DNA from: Bacillota bacterium
GTDB lineage: Bacteria > Bacillota_G > Limnochordia > DTU010
Assembly: GCA_012799255.1 (NCBI GenBank)
Contig: JAAZLQ010000066.1
Span: 1-6,488, forward strand
Length of the DNA stretch: 6,488 nucleotides
Direction of reading: 5' to 3'
A program made the translations under genes and the position numbers. Shown piece after piece: positions 1 to 5,166 of the stretch. The notes under the pieces are model-generated. The model had not been told where the DNA came from. It saw nothing but the letters and a program-made list of their open reading frames with translations, and made no database searches. Numbering within the stretch: the first letter of the stretch is position 1; each line of letters opens with the position of its first letter.

Positions 1-12
1 CCTTCGGCACCA
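1..12 (+). tRNA. 3' end of a tRNA gene (partial), probably tRNA-Leu
   Basis: The first 12 bases read CCTTCGGCACCA. CTTCGGC followed by A and CCA fits the 3' acceptor strand, discriminator base and encoded CCA of a tRNA whose 5' end would be GCCGAAG, which is how many bacterial tRNA-Leu genes begin. A T-rich stretch follows (positions 17-32), as expected for a tRNA terminator. The rest of the tRNA lies outside the window, so identity rests on 12 bases only. The support is contextual: a tyrosine integrase gene ends close by and points toward it. Confidence 0.6.
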
Positions 13-16
13 TTGC
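1..16 (+). other. Candidate attachment site (attL/attR core) in the tRNA 3' end
   Basis: Tyrosine integrases of this type often recombine at the 3' end of a tRNA gene and restore the tRNA sequence from the element. The integrase C-terminal end lies about 120 bp from this tRNA end, which is the common arrangement. I infer that the att core lies within or overlaps these bases. Its exact limits cannot be set, because the partner att site is not in the window: I found no second CTTCGGCACCA. Confidence 0.5.
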
Positions 17-62
17 TTTTTATTGCCTTTTTTAGCTGGGCTTATATAAATTAATGAGGGCG

Positions 63-84
63 TTTGCTAATCATTTGCTAATCA
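63..84 (+). repeat. Tandem perfect 11-bp direct repeat (possible integrase/excisionase arm site)
   Basis: TTTGCTAATCA occurs twice back to back (63-73 and 74-84) with no mismatch. The pair lies between the tRNA end and the integrase gene. In integrative elements this is where arm-type integrase sites and excisionase direct repeats are found, and one helical turn of spacing suits a cooperative dimer or filament. The function is inferred from position; the repeat itself is directly visible. Confidence 0.55.
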
Positions 85-133
85 AGCAGATTTAACGAGG
101 TTTAGAAATTGAAGTTTGGAACCAACCATATAC

Positions 134-1279
134 TTAGATTTGGAGGGCGTTGCCGAGAAATTGGGCGGCGCCTTTTTGCATGGTTGGGCTCACATGTGAA
201 TAGGTGTCAAGAGTCAATGAAATGTTCGCGTGACCCAAGCGTTCCTGGACCACCTTAGGATGCGTGTCGGCTTCTAGGAGCAAGGTAGCACAGGTATGCC
301 TCAAGTCGTGAAAACGGATTTTTTTGACCCCAGCCTCCTTGATGAGATCAGCAAAGCTCCGCTGGCCAAAATTGTTCATCTGGATTGGATCACCTGAATC
401 CTTGGTAAACACAAAACCTTTGTCGGCGTAAGCTTCTCCTTGTCTTAGCTTTAGTGCATTCTGTTCAGCCTTGTGCCTCTTGAGAAGTGCAACCGTCTGT
501 GGCGAGATGGCTATGGCTCGGCCACGTCCACACTTAGGTGGTCCAGTCTCCGGATTTGAGCCTGCCTTTAATAGTGTCCTTTTCACGGAAACCTTTCCTC
601 CCGCAAGGTCTACGTCTTCCCACTTAAGCCCGCAGATTTCGCCTCTACGCATCCCACTTTCTATGGTCAATGTGTAGAAGGCCTCAGATTGCAGTCCTGC
701 TTCTCTAGCTGCCTTTAGAAAACGGCGAACCTCATCTTGGGTCCATACTTCCATGTCTAGATTTTTCTCAGCCACGGGCTTCTCCACCACCAACTCTGCT
801 GGATTGACATTCATCAACCTCTCGTTTCTGCTGGCAACCTTGAGTGCCTGGTGCAGGATGGCGTGATGTTGCTCTAGTGTACTTGACGAAAGCTTTGACG
901 TGTTGTAGTAGTATTGGATGTGGCTGGCAGTCAGATTCTGCAAAGGAATGTTGCCGAAAGCAGGGATCAAATGCCTTCTAACTACGCTAGTGTAAGTTTC
1001 CCTGGTCCGGACACCCTTCTTGGTGCTGTTAGCTACATAGACTTTTATCCATTTCTCCAGCCACTCTCCTGTTGTAATCGAACTTGGCTCCACGAACTCA
1101 CCTCTGTTGTATTCGTAGATAAGCTCATTCATTTTTTCCTCAGCTTGCTTCTTGGTACCCTGCACCGTAATCCACTTCTGGTTCGGTTTGCTCTTGCCTG
1201 TCTTAGGATCAATGACCCGACCCAAGGTAAGGACAATGCTCCAAGAACTCTTTCCGCGCTTTGTTAAATGTCCTCTCAA
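134..1279 (-). CDS. int: Tyrosine recombinase/integrase of an integrative element
   Basis: This 381-residue protein is a phage/ICE-type tyrosine integrase that cuts and rejoins DNA at att sites. The N-terminus (about 5-60) looks like an AP2-like arm-binding domain, followed by a SAM-like core-binding domain (about 70-150) and the catalytic domain (about 175-375). The catalytic set is complete: R211 in SGMRRGE, a candidate beta-hairpin lysine at K249, H324 and R327 in HDLRH, H350 in LGH, and nucleophile Y360 in DTYSH. The start is TTG, chosen because AAAGGAG lies 8 nt upstream and no ATG gives the N-terminal domain. The gene lies downstream of the xis-like gene and points at the tRNA end, so its probable target is that tRNA 3' end. 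Length is normal for the Tn916/Tn1545-like group. It appears intact. Confidence 0.95.
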   Translation of the reverse strand: MRGHLTKRGKSSWSIVLTLGRVIDPKTGKSKPNQKWITVQGTKKQAEEKMNELIYEYNRGEFVEPSSITTGEWLEKWIKVYVANSTKKGVRTRETYTSVVRRHLIPAFGNIPLQNLTASHIQYYYNTSKLSSSTLEQHHAILHQALKVASRNERLMNVNPAELVVEKPVAEKNLDMEVWTQDEVRRFLKAAREAGLQSEAFYTLTIESGMRRGEICGLKWEDVDLAGGKVSVKRTLLKAGSNPETGPPKCGRGRAIAISPQTVALLKRHKAEQNALKLRQGEAYADKGFVFTKDSGDPIQMNNFGQRSFADLIKEAGVKKIRFHDLRHTCATLLLEADTHPKVVQERLGHANISLTLDTYSHVSPTMQKGAAQFLGNALQI

Positions 1280-1326
1280 TTATTTCTCTCCTTTCCTTTT
1301 GATGGGCAAGCTGCTTGTGCCCCCAA
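1276..1326 (-). CDS. Possible 16-codon leader peptide upstream of int
   Basis: On the minus strand a near-perfect Shine-Dalgarno AGGAGGTGA (1336-1328) precedes a TTG at 1326, 4 nt after AGGAGG. The reading frame gives MGAQAACPSKGKERNN and stops at TGA 1278-1276, which overlaps the integrase TTG start as TTGA. This is the arrangement expected of a coupled leader peptide. The integrase also has its own Shine-Dalgarno, located inside this frame. Weak points are the short spacing and the TTG start. The AGGAGGTGA might instead be the trace of a lost start site for int or for another peptide. It has no recognisable family. Confidence 0.3.
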   Translation of the reverse strand: MGAQAACPSKGKERNN

Positions 1327-1347
1327 TTCACCTCCTAAAGCACAAGC
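1313..1347 (-). promoter_or_regulatory. Inverted repeat exposing a Shine-Dalgarno in its loop, upstream of int
   Basis: GCTTGTGC (1313-1320) and GCACAAGC (1340-1347) are perfect 8-bp complements separated by 19 nt. In the minus-strand transcript the loop carries AGGAGGTGAATTG, meaning the Shine-Dalgarno and the TTG of the small leader frame. It could be an RNA hairpin that controls ribosome access, or a protein-binding inverted repeat. The sequence does not tell which. Confidence 0.4.
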
Positions 1348-1421
1348 CTATAATGCTATTTTCTCTATCCTACCCATCAATACCTGTTCATTTTACGAAA
1401 CTTTGTTCGGACCTGTAGTAC

Positions 1422-1613
1422 TTACGAGCATTTCTGCTGTGCCTGTTCATCGATCCAGTCTTGAAGCCCCTTTTTGGGAATCCTGATGCTCTTACCGACT
1501 CTAAGGACTGGGAACTGATTACTGTTGCAGAGTTCGTACGCAGACGATCTGCCAATCCGGAGTAATTGAGTAAGTTCCGATACGGTTAGAAACAGGCGAT
1601 TGCTACTATGCAT
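1422..1613 (-). CDS. xis: Excisionase-type small helix-turn-helix DNA-binding protein
   Basis: From the ATG at 1613 this is a 63-residue protein with a MerR/excisionase-like HTH (HTH_17 type). LTVSELTQLLRI (9-20) and GRSSAYELCN (21-30) form the helix pair, and FPVLRVGKSIRIP (34-46) forms the wing, followed by a terminal helix with WIDEQ. The frame is open up to 1703, but the ATG at 1613 is preferred because GAGGGAGGG ends 7 nt upstream and the domain begins right after it. Its first 8 nt overlap the end of the RNase H-like gene, so translation is probably coupled. It sits between that gene and int, with a 142-bp gap to int. In related elements such proteins bend att DNA and direct excision; a regulatory role is also possible. 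The family call is firm and the Xis role is inferred from context. Confidence 0.82.
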   Translation of the reverse strand: MHSSNRLFLTVSELTQLLRIGRSSAYELCNSNQFPVLRVGKSIRIPKKGLQDWIDEQAQQKCS

Positions 1614-2028
1614 AGAGTAACCCTCCCTCATCGCTTTGGCGAAAGTAGCTTGCCCACGTAGGCATTGTGTTTTTTGGTATCCACTGAAAGTGAACGGGCA
1701 CATCTAGCTTCCCGAGGAGATCCTCTATCTCTGAGTAGGCCGAAACCAAGTCCGTCGTTCTTTTAGTTTTTGTTCCTCGCAGCTGCTCAATGATGTTTAA
1801 ATTGGAAGAGTAAACGGATATCGCTATCGGTTGAAGGCCACCGCAAATCTGTAATCCATGACGAAGTGTCCTTAACTCTATCAACGTCGCGCATCCGTAC
1901 TCTTTGTCCAAAGAGTACCTTGTTTCAATGACTCCATTGTAGTCTGTAATAATACCATTACCAGCCACAACCGCATAGTCGTAGTCAAAATTCTGTTGCA
2001 TAGAAATATAAATGTTAAACGCTCTCAT
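1606..2028 (-). CDS. Divergent RNase H-fold protein, probably catalytically impaired
   Basis: This 140-residue protein follows the RNase H order of elements: strand 1 FNIYISM (4-10), strand 2 DYAVVAGNG (17-25), strand 3 GVIETRYSL (32-40), helix A with LIELRTLRHGL (49-59), strand 4 IAISVYSSN (69-77), helices B and D (78-107), strand 5 VHFQWIPKN (112-120) and a last helix with QSDEG (131-135). Compared with RNase HI, the first catalytic Asp (in YxDG) is S9 and the third (in TDS) is S75. The Glu of helix A is kept as E51, and D133 may be the last acidic residue. Hydrolysis therefore looks unlikely; nucleic-acid binding is possible. An in-frame TTG at 2034 lies 5 nt after AAAGG, but ATG 2028 is equally plausible. 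It overlaps the xis-like gene by 8 nt. The fold call is my reading of motifs, not a database match. Confidence 0.55.
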   Translation of the reverse strand: MRAFNIYISMQQNFDYDYAVVAGNGIITDYNGVIETRYSLDKEYGCATLIELRTLRHGLQICGGLQPIAISVYSSNLNIIEQLRGTKTKRTTDLVSAYSEIEDLLGKLDVPVHFQWIPKNTMPTWASYFRQSDEGGLLYA

Positions 2029-2156
2029 TATCAATCATACCTTTCACAATTTTTATTTTTATGCTGCTATTAGGGTCGAAATTTAGTGACTAATGGACTG
2101 TTATATCCCCGTAAAAATTCGATCGCCATTGACGAAACTCGATGGTAACAGAATGC

Positions 2157-2298
2157 CTGGAGGCTGAATATTAATCCAGCTATACGGGTTATTCATTCAC
2201 CGCGGATTCTGAACTGAATTGCGAAAAGCGCCTCCAGACCTGGATTATGGTCCAAAACTCTCCATCCTTATCGCTAGGCAGTGCTTTTCCAGCCTGGA
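2157..2298. repeat. Cluster of CTGGA/TCCAG half-sites
   Basis: The pentamer CTGGA or its complement TCCAG occurs six times: CTGGA 2157-2161, TCCAG 2175-2179, TCCAG 2233-2237, CTGGA 2240-2244, TCCAG 2288-2292 and CTGGA 2294-2298. The last four form two compact palindromes, TCCAG-AC-CTGGA and TCCAG-C-CTGGA, 55 bp apart and thus on nearly the same helix face. This looks like a repeated protein-binding site. The protein is unknown; the Rep_trans protein or one of the winged-helix proteins are candidates. Confidence 0.45.
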
Positions 2299-2406
2299 GA
2301 CGCCAGAGTACCTAGTTTAAGCCAATAATCTAGTCGACTACTGCGCTAATTACTGTCGAAAAGAACTAGGATTCTACTCGATACCGCTTGAAATGGGACC
2401 ATAATC
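2243..2406. repeat. Long-range 11-bp perfect inverted repeat enclosing nested hairpins
   Basis: GATTATGGTCC (2243-2253) is the exact complement of GGACCATAATC (2396-2406). Between them lie the TCCAG-C-CTGGA palindrome, the CCTAGTT/AACTAGG pair and the palindrome TAGTCGACTA (2331-2340) inside that pair. The nesting suggests a closed multi-branch structure in single-stranded DNA or RNA. Confidence 0.5.
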
Positions 2407-2417
2407 GCAGAATCACG

Positions 2418-2834
2418 TTACATACATTCCCTCGGACTGTAAATTGTGGAACCTGTATCTAAGTCCACAAGCAAGAAACCTTGATATCCTCGTTCTGACT
2501 CTAGTTCGTCGTTAGACTCATTACCTGCCTCAAACATTCCTGTAGCCTCAATGAAAGCATAGGGTTGACAAAAAAGAATAATATCATCATTTTCCTCTCT
2601 TCCGACGTCTATTGAGATGAGCGCGACGCTCTGCCAGAAAAAGAGGGCTCTGATGAGTTCCCAGAGGGATACCCCAGCTTCTTTGGCTAGCTGAGGGAGA
2701 CTCATATCTACGACACCAGTGTCCCAATAATCCTCTTCTTTGAAATCTACTGAGCGCATTAGTACCTTCAAGACTTTTCTCTCTGCATCAGTCGGATTAT
2801 GCAGTTCAATACAATGATTTAACAATTCGATCAT
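2418..2834 (-). CDS. Small winged-helix protein, similar in its N-terminal domain to the protein at 4663-5166
   Basis: This 138-residue protein starts at ATG 2834, with AGGAG 10 nt upstream, 26 nt after the rep stop, so it is the third gene of the rep operon. Residues about 13-90 read as a winged helix: PTDAERKVLKVLM (14-26), the recognition unit LPQLAKEAGVSLWELIRALFFWQ (46-68), then the wing ALISIDVG...DDIILF (71-88). The same pattern, SEKKVL, DLAQKADVALGTVTRAFQTWQ, GIISI and NTIIF, is found in the divergent gene at 4663. Residues 100-138 are acidic and differ from that protein. The last residues include GFLLVDLDTGSTIYSP. I do not recognise a named family. A DNA-binding partner or regulator of the Rep protein is likely from its place in the operon, but that is inference. 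Confidence 0.75.
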   Translation of the reverse strand: MIELLNHCIELHNPTDAERKVLKVLMRSVDFKEEDYWDTGVVDMSLPQLAKEAGVSLWELIRALFFWQSVALISIDVGREENDDIILFCQPYAFIEATGMFEAGNESNDELESERGYQGFLLVDLDTGSTIYSPRECM

Positions 2835-2860
2835 TTAGATCACACTCCTAATTTTTATTT

Positions 2861-3919
2861 TTACCCTGCTTGGCAACTGGATTTCCAAGCATTGTCTTGT
2901 CCACGTCTAACGCTTGCGTACGGCCCATGAAGATTTGTATATTTGCCTGTATAGGCATTAACCGGCCTGTACGCCTCCAGATACCGCTGAGGCCAGATAG
3001 AGAGAACTGATTTCACCATATCCTGGATGGAGAATAGCTGGTGGGCAAAGGCTATTTCCTTAATTTTGCGCTTTCTGTATCCTGAGATTTTGCTTGATCT
3101 AAGAGTAGAAGAAATACCGTGCCGGCGAATCATACTCCACTCCTGATCCTTGATGCCAGTCCATCTTTTCTGGATATCAGCCACTACCGTTTTGGCAAAG
3201 GCGTTAGGTATCCATCTACCGTCTAGCCACTCCTCCACACCTGGTCGTTCCTTGGCTGGAATGTTGCTACGGAATTCTAATCTCGTAATAGGCTGCCCAG
3301 GATCGCCTTGTCCATGAACGATCAATTCTGCGCGTTTATTATAGAGGCAAAGGCGGTTTTTACTGCGCCTGCCACCATAGTACTTGGTGCTACCAATCCT
3401 TTTGAACTTCCTAGGACCCTGGGTATATACGCCCTTGTCTATAGCATCGAAATCTTCCCAAAAGAAGTCGCAAGCTACTTCACAATAGTTGATCTGAAGC
3501 TGTGCCCAATCATAGGGAAAGAATTTCTCTAGTGTCGTTCGTATTTCTGCTGGATTACGACCATTGACGTTAATGATGACTTTAACCTTGGGAATTGGAC
3601 GTCCCGCCAAGACTGGATGCCTCATAGGATTTGCCAAGATCGTAGCTTTGTCATCTGGATCTTTGATCATATTGCGGTAGATTAACTTCCGACCGCTATC
3701 GGCCATGAGGAACTTTGCTTGTTCTACTGTACGAGAAGTGGGCTTACTGTTTCGAGGAACAACCGTGAATAGCTCTTCGGTACTCGACAGGATGATTTTG
3801 TCATAACGTATATCCACAGGAACTACCCTATCAAGGATGAACGCCTTACCAGACGCACTTTGACCTACCTTGAACGACCTTCTAGTGCTATACTTATATG
3901 GGGCGGGTCCGGCTCTCAA
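2861..3919 (-). CDS. Rep_trans-family rolling-circle initiator or MobT-like relaxase
   Basis: This 352-residue protein has the signature of the replication initiation factor family (Rep_trans), which covers pT181-type plasmid initiators and Tn916/ICESt3-type relaxases. Visible motifs are CEVACDF (146-152), then STKYYGGRRS (177-186), with Y180 or Y181 as the probable nicking tyrosine, LCLYNKRAE (190-198) and TRLEFRSN (212-219). Its role would be to nick one strand at an origin and start rolling-circle replication or transfer of the excised element. The start is TTG at 3919. It is favoured by GGGAG 9 nt upstream and by a TTGA overlap with the upstream stop codon, a sign of translational coupling. 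It is the middle gene of an operon with the acidic protein and a winged-helix protein. No FtsK/TcpA coupling gene is present, so replication versus mobilisation cannot be settled here. The C-terminus (260-352) is basic and not assigned. Confidence 0.75.
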   Translation of the reverse strand: MRAGPAPYKYSTRRSFKVGQSASGKAFILDRVVPVDIRYDKIILSSTEELFTVVPRNSKPTSRTVEQAKFLMADSGRKLIYRNMIKDPDDKATILANPMRHPVLAGRPIPKVKVIINVNGRNPAEIRTTLEKFFPYDWAQLQINYCEVACDFFWEDFDAIDKGVYTQGPRKFKRIGSTKYYGGRRSKNRLCLYNKRAELIVHGQGDPGQPITRLEFRSNIPAKERPGVEEWLDGRWIPNAFAKTVVADIQKRWTGIKDQEWSMIRRHGISSTLRSSKISGYRKRKIKEIAFAHQLFSIQDMVKSVLSIWPQRYLEAYRPVNAYTGKYTNLHGPYASVRRGQDNAWKSSCQAG

Positions 3920-4368
3920 TGATCCACACTCCCATCATCAGTTAGTACCTGTCCGTCGTTGTACGTATCACTGACGGCAACATCAAGATAAATGCGCAGG
4001 AATGAGTCTCGCTCACCGTAGCCATCTATAATCGCCAAATCCACCATATCAGTCACACCAAGCCACCCAAGTCTCATTAACTGCCGAATCGTCGATTTCA
4101 CGTTAAAATTGTGGGCATCAAGTACTGCAACGGCATAGTCCCTACATACATCAATGACCCCAGTTTCCTCCAGCCAAACGCCGACACATCTTGACCCGGC
4201 TGGTTCGTTGTAATTCGTAATAAACCTGTCGAGATCTAAGATGCTATGGCCCATCAACGCGCCGAGCGCAAGATGTGGCCTGTCTTTTTCCTCTGAATCC
4301 TTAATAGCGCTTAAAAATGATATCAATGTTTGTTGCACATCATCAATTCCATCTTTCCCTTTCAACAT
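3916..4368 (-). CDS. Unknown small acidic protein, first gene of the rep operon
   Basis: The chosen start is ATG 4368, giving 150 residues, because AAGGAAG lies 8 nt upstream. The frame is open to a GTG at 4416, but that start has no clear ribosome site and would begin inside an inverted repeat. The protein is predicted to be soluble, mostly helical in residues 8-50 and 65-115, with a clearly acidic C-terminus (DTYNDGQVLTDDGSVDH). A segment around 88-104 (FNVKSTIRQLMRLGWLG) could be an HTH-like pair of helices, but the match is weak. I recognise no family. Its stop overlaps the rep start by 4 nt, so the two proteins are probably made in a fixed ratio. A role as an accessory or modulator of the Rep protein is plausible and unproven. 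Confidence 0.7.
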   Translation of the reverse strand: MLKGKDGIDDVQQTLISFLSAIKDSEEKDRPHLALGALMGHSILDLDRFITNYNEPAGSRCVGVWLEETGVIDVCRDYAVAVLDAHNFNVKSTIRQLMRLGWLGVTDMVDLAIIDGYGERDSFLRIYLDVAVSDTYNDGQVLTDDGSVDH

Positions 4369-4413
4369 TAGACAATCTTCCTTTCTTTTCAGTTTTATTA
4401 ATTGTCGTTCTCC

Positions 4414-4434
4414 CACTCTTGAGCTACAAGAGTG
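4414..4434 (-). promoter_or_regulatory. Inverted repeat upstream of the rep operon
   Basis: CACTCTTG (4414-4421) and CAAGAGTG (4427-4434) form a perfect 8-bp inverted repeat around a 5-nt centre (AGCTA), ending 45 nt before the chosen ATG at 4368. It could be an operator for one of the element's DNA-binding proteins or a hairpin in the leader RNA. It has no U-run, so it is not a typical terminator. Two further small palindromes lie just upstream: TGCC-AATTA-GGCA (4456-4468) and TGACA-CATT-TGTCA (4478-4491). The promoter itself is not clear; TTGCCT and a weak extended -10 box around 4444-4467 is the best candidate I see. Confidence 0.4.
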
Positions 4435-4593
4435 CCTTCATTAATTGCAGCCCCATGCCAATTAGGCAATGTGCTGCTGACACATTTGTCATCGCGACCC
4501 CGTGCCTGGGACGAATCCTCCTGTGCCCTATTCAGTTGTCAAGGTTCAATATGTTTTGCCTGTTTGACTGTATGACAGAACGTTAAAATAGAC

Positions 4594-4622
4594 TTGATTC
4601 GCCTTCAATGATGTGGTATTCT
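4594..4622 (+). promoter_or_regulatory. Candidate promoter of the divergent winged-helix gene
   Basis: TTGATT (4594-4599) and TATTCT (4617-4622) are separated by 17 nt, and TGG just before the -10 box makes it an extended -10 promoter. Each box matches consensus at 4 of 6 positions. Predicted transcription would begin near 4629, at the edge of the 18-bp repeat 4628-4645, so a protein bound there would block initiation. It is a reading of consensus only. Confidence 0.4.
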
Positions 4623-4627
4623 GGACA

Positions 4628-4645
4628 CATAACACGTTCGGTTCA
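4628..4645 (+). repeat. 18-bp repeat copy 1, at the predicted transcription start (candidate operator)
   Basis: CATAACACGTTCGGTTCA here matches CATTACGTGTTCGGTTCA at 5223-5240 at 15 of 18 positions, with the last ten bases (GTTCGGTTCA) identical. The copy lies between the candidate -10 box and the ribosome site of the gene at 4663. Position and repetition suggest an operator. Confidence 0.5.
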
Positions 4646-4662
4646 GAAAGGGGCTAAAAAAA

Positions 4663-5166
4663 GTGACCACTCAGACTATGACACTGGAAGATATTCTTGA
4701 CGAGATTGATGCCACTCCATCGGAGAAAAAGGTGCTAGCCACGATTATAGACCTAAAAGATAGCTCAGAACCATTGTCTCCGGGAAAACTAAGCATTACG
4801 TATCGTGACTTGGCCCAAAAAGCGGACGTTGCACTGGGAACAGTTACGAGAGCATTTCAGACCTGGCAACATCTTGGAATCATCTCCATCATTCAGGGTG
4901 CCAATCGAAGTCAGCCTAACACCATCATATTTCATGGATTCTCCAATACAGACGCCAACTCCCCATTACAACTAATCAAAGAAGAGCTACAAACTCTTAA
5001 AATGGCAATCCAGCAAATGAATGAGGCTGTTGAAGCCATAGAAACCAAACTTGATGCATACGGTCTAGAGTCAAGGGATACAAGGTTTCAAAGCATGCTC
5101 GATATCATCGAAAAATACACAGAAGGTCCCCGCACAGAGATTATACGTAGCGAGCGCATACGGTAA
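4663..5166 (+). CDS. Winged-helix DNA-binding protein with C-terminal coiled coil
   Basis: This 167-residue protein starts at GTG 4663, supported by AAAGGGG 9 nt upstream; the ATG at 4678 is a weaker option. Residues about 18-92 form a winged helix: PSEKKVLATIIDL (19-31), the HTH TYRDLAQKADVALGTVTRAF (46-65), then TWQHLGIISI and the wing NTIIFHGF (86-93). This domain resembles that of the protein at 2418-2834. Residues about 100-137 have a heptad pattern (LIKEELQTLKMAIQQMNEAV and onward), predicted to be a coiled coil that would mediate dimerisation. The gene is the only element gene on the plus strand and is divergent from the rep operon. That is the classic place for a regulator of both promoters. 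An 18-bp repeat lies at its transcription start and again after its stop. No named family is recognised. Confidence 0.78.
   Translation: MTTQTMTLEDILDEIDATPSEKKVLATIIDLKDSSEPLSPGKLSITYRDLAQKADVALGTVTRAFQTWQHLGIISIIQGANRSQPNTIIFHGFSNTDANSPLQLIKEELQTLKMAIQQMNEAVEAIETKLDAYGLESRDTRFQSMLDIIEKYTEGPRTEIIRSERIR

Larger units (their letters stand above)
2029..2417. other. Structured non-coding region; candidate origin (dso/sso/oriT) or structured RNA
   Basis: I see no convincing gene in these 389 bases. The region holds an unusual density of inverted repeats: an 11-bp perfect pair GATTATGGTCC (2243-2253) and GGACCATAATC (2396-2406) that encloses CCTAGTT (2311-2317)/AACTAGG (2364-2370); CTGGAGGC (2157-2164)/GCCTCCAG (2230-2237); GAAAAGCGC (2223-2231)/GTGCTTTTC (2281-2289) with one G-T pair; and short palindromes at 2083-2093, 2233-2244, 2288-2298 and 2331-2340. 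It lies next to the rep operon, so an origin or transfer origin for the Rep_trans protein is a reasonable guess. It must also hold the promoter of the RNase H-like/xis genes, but I could not pick a convincing one. Confidence 0.5.

Noticed and set aside
63..84. Repeat pair considered as CRISPR
   Set aside because: Only two copies of 11 bp with no spacer between them, and no cas gene nearby.
471..1486. Several plus-strand open frames opposite the integrase and the gap after it
   Set aside because: They are antisense to a clear integrase or to the xis-like gene, with low-complexity or cysteine/serine-rich translations and no ribosome site.
1614..1703. Upstream extension of the excisionase-type gene to the ATG at 1703
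   Set aside because: The extension lies within the RNase H-like coding region and has no good ribosome site, while the ATG at 1613 has GAGGGAGGG at 7 nt.
2029..2417. Structured region considered as a group II intron or IS remnant
   Set aside because: No reverse transcriptase, transposase fragment, terminal inverted repeat or intron domain V-like hairpin could be seen.
3308..3532. Plus-strand open frame of 74 codons
   Set aside because: It lies wholly inside the Rep_trans gene on the opposite strand and shows no family features; it is a shadow frame.
4317..4586. Plus-strand frames across the divergent promoter region
   Set aside because: They run antisense to the start of the acidic protein gene and over the promoter region, with no ribosome site and no recognisable domain.
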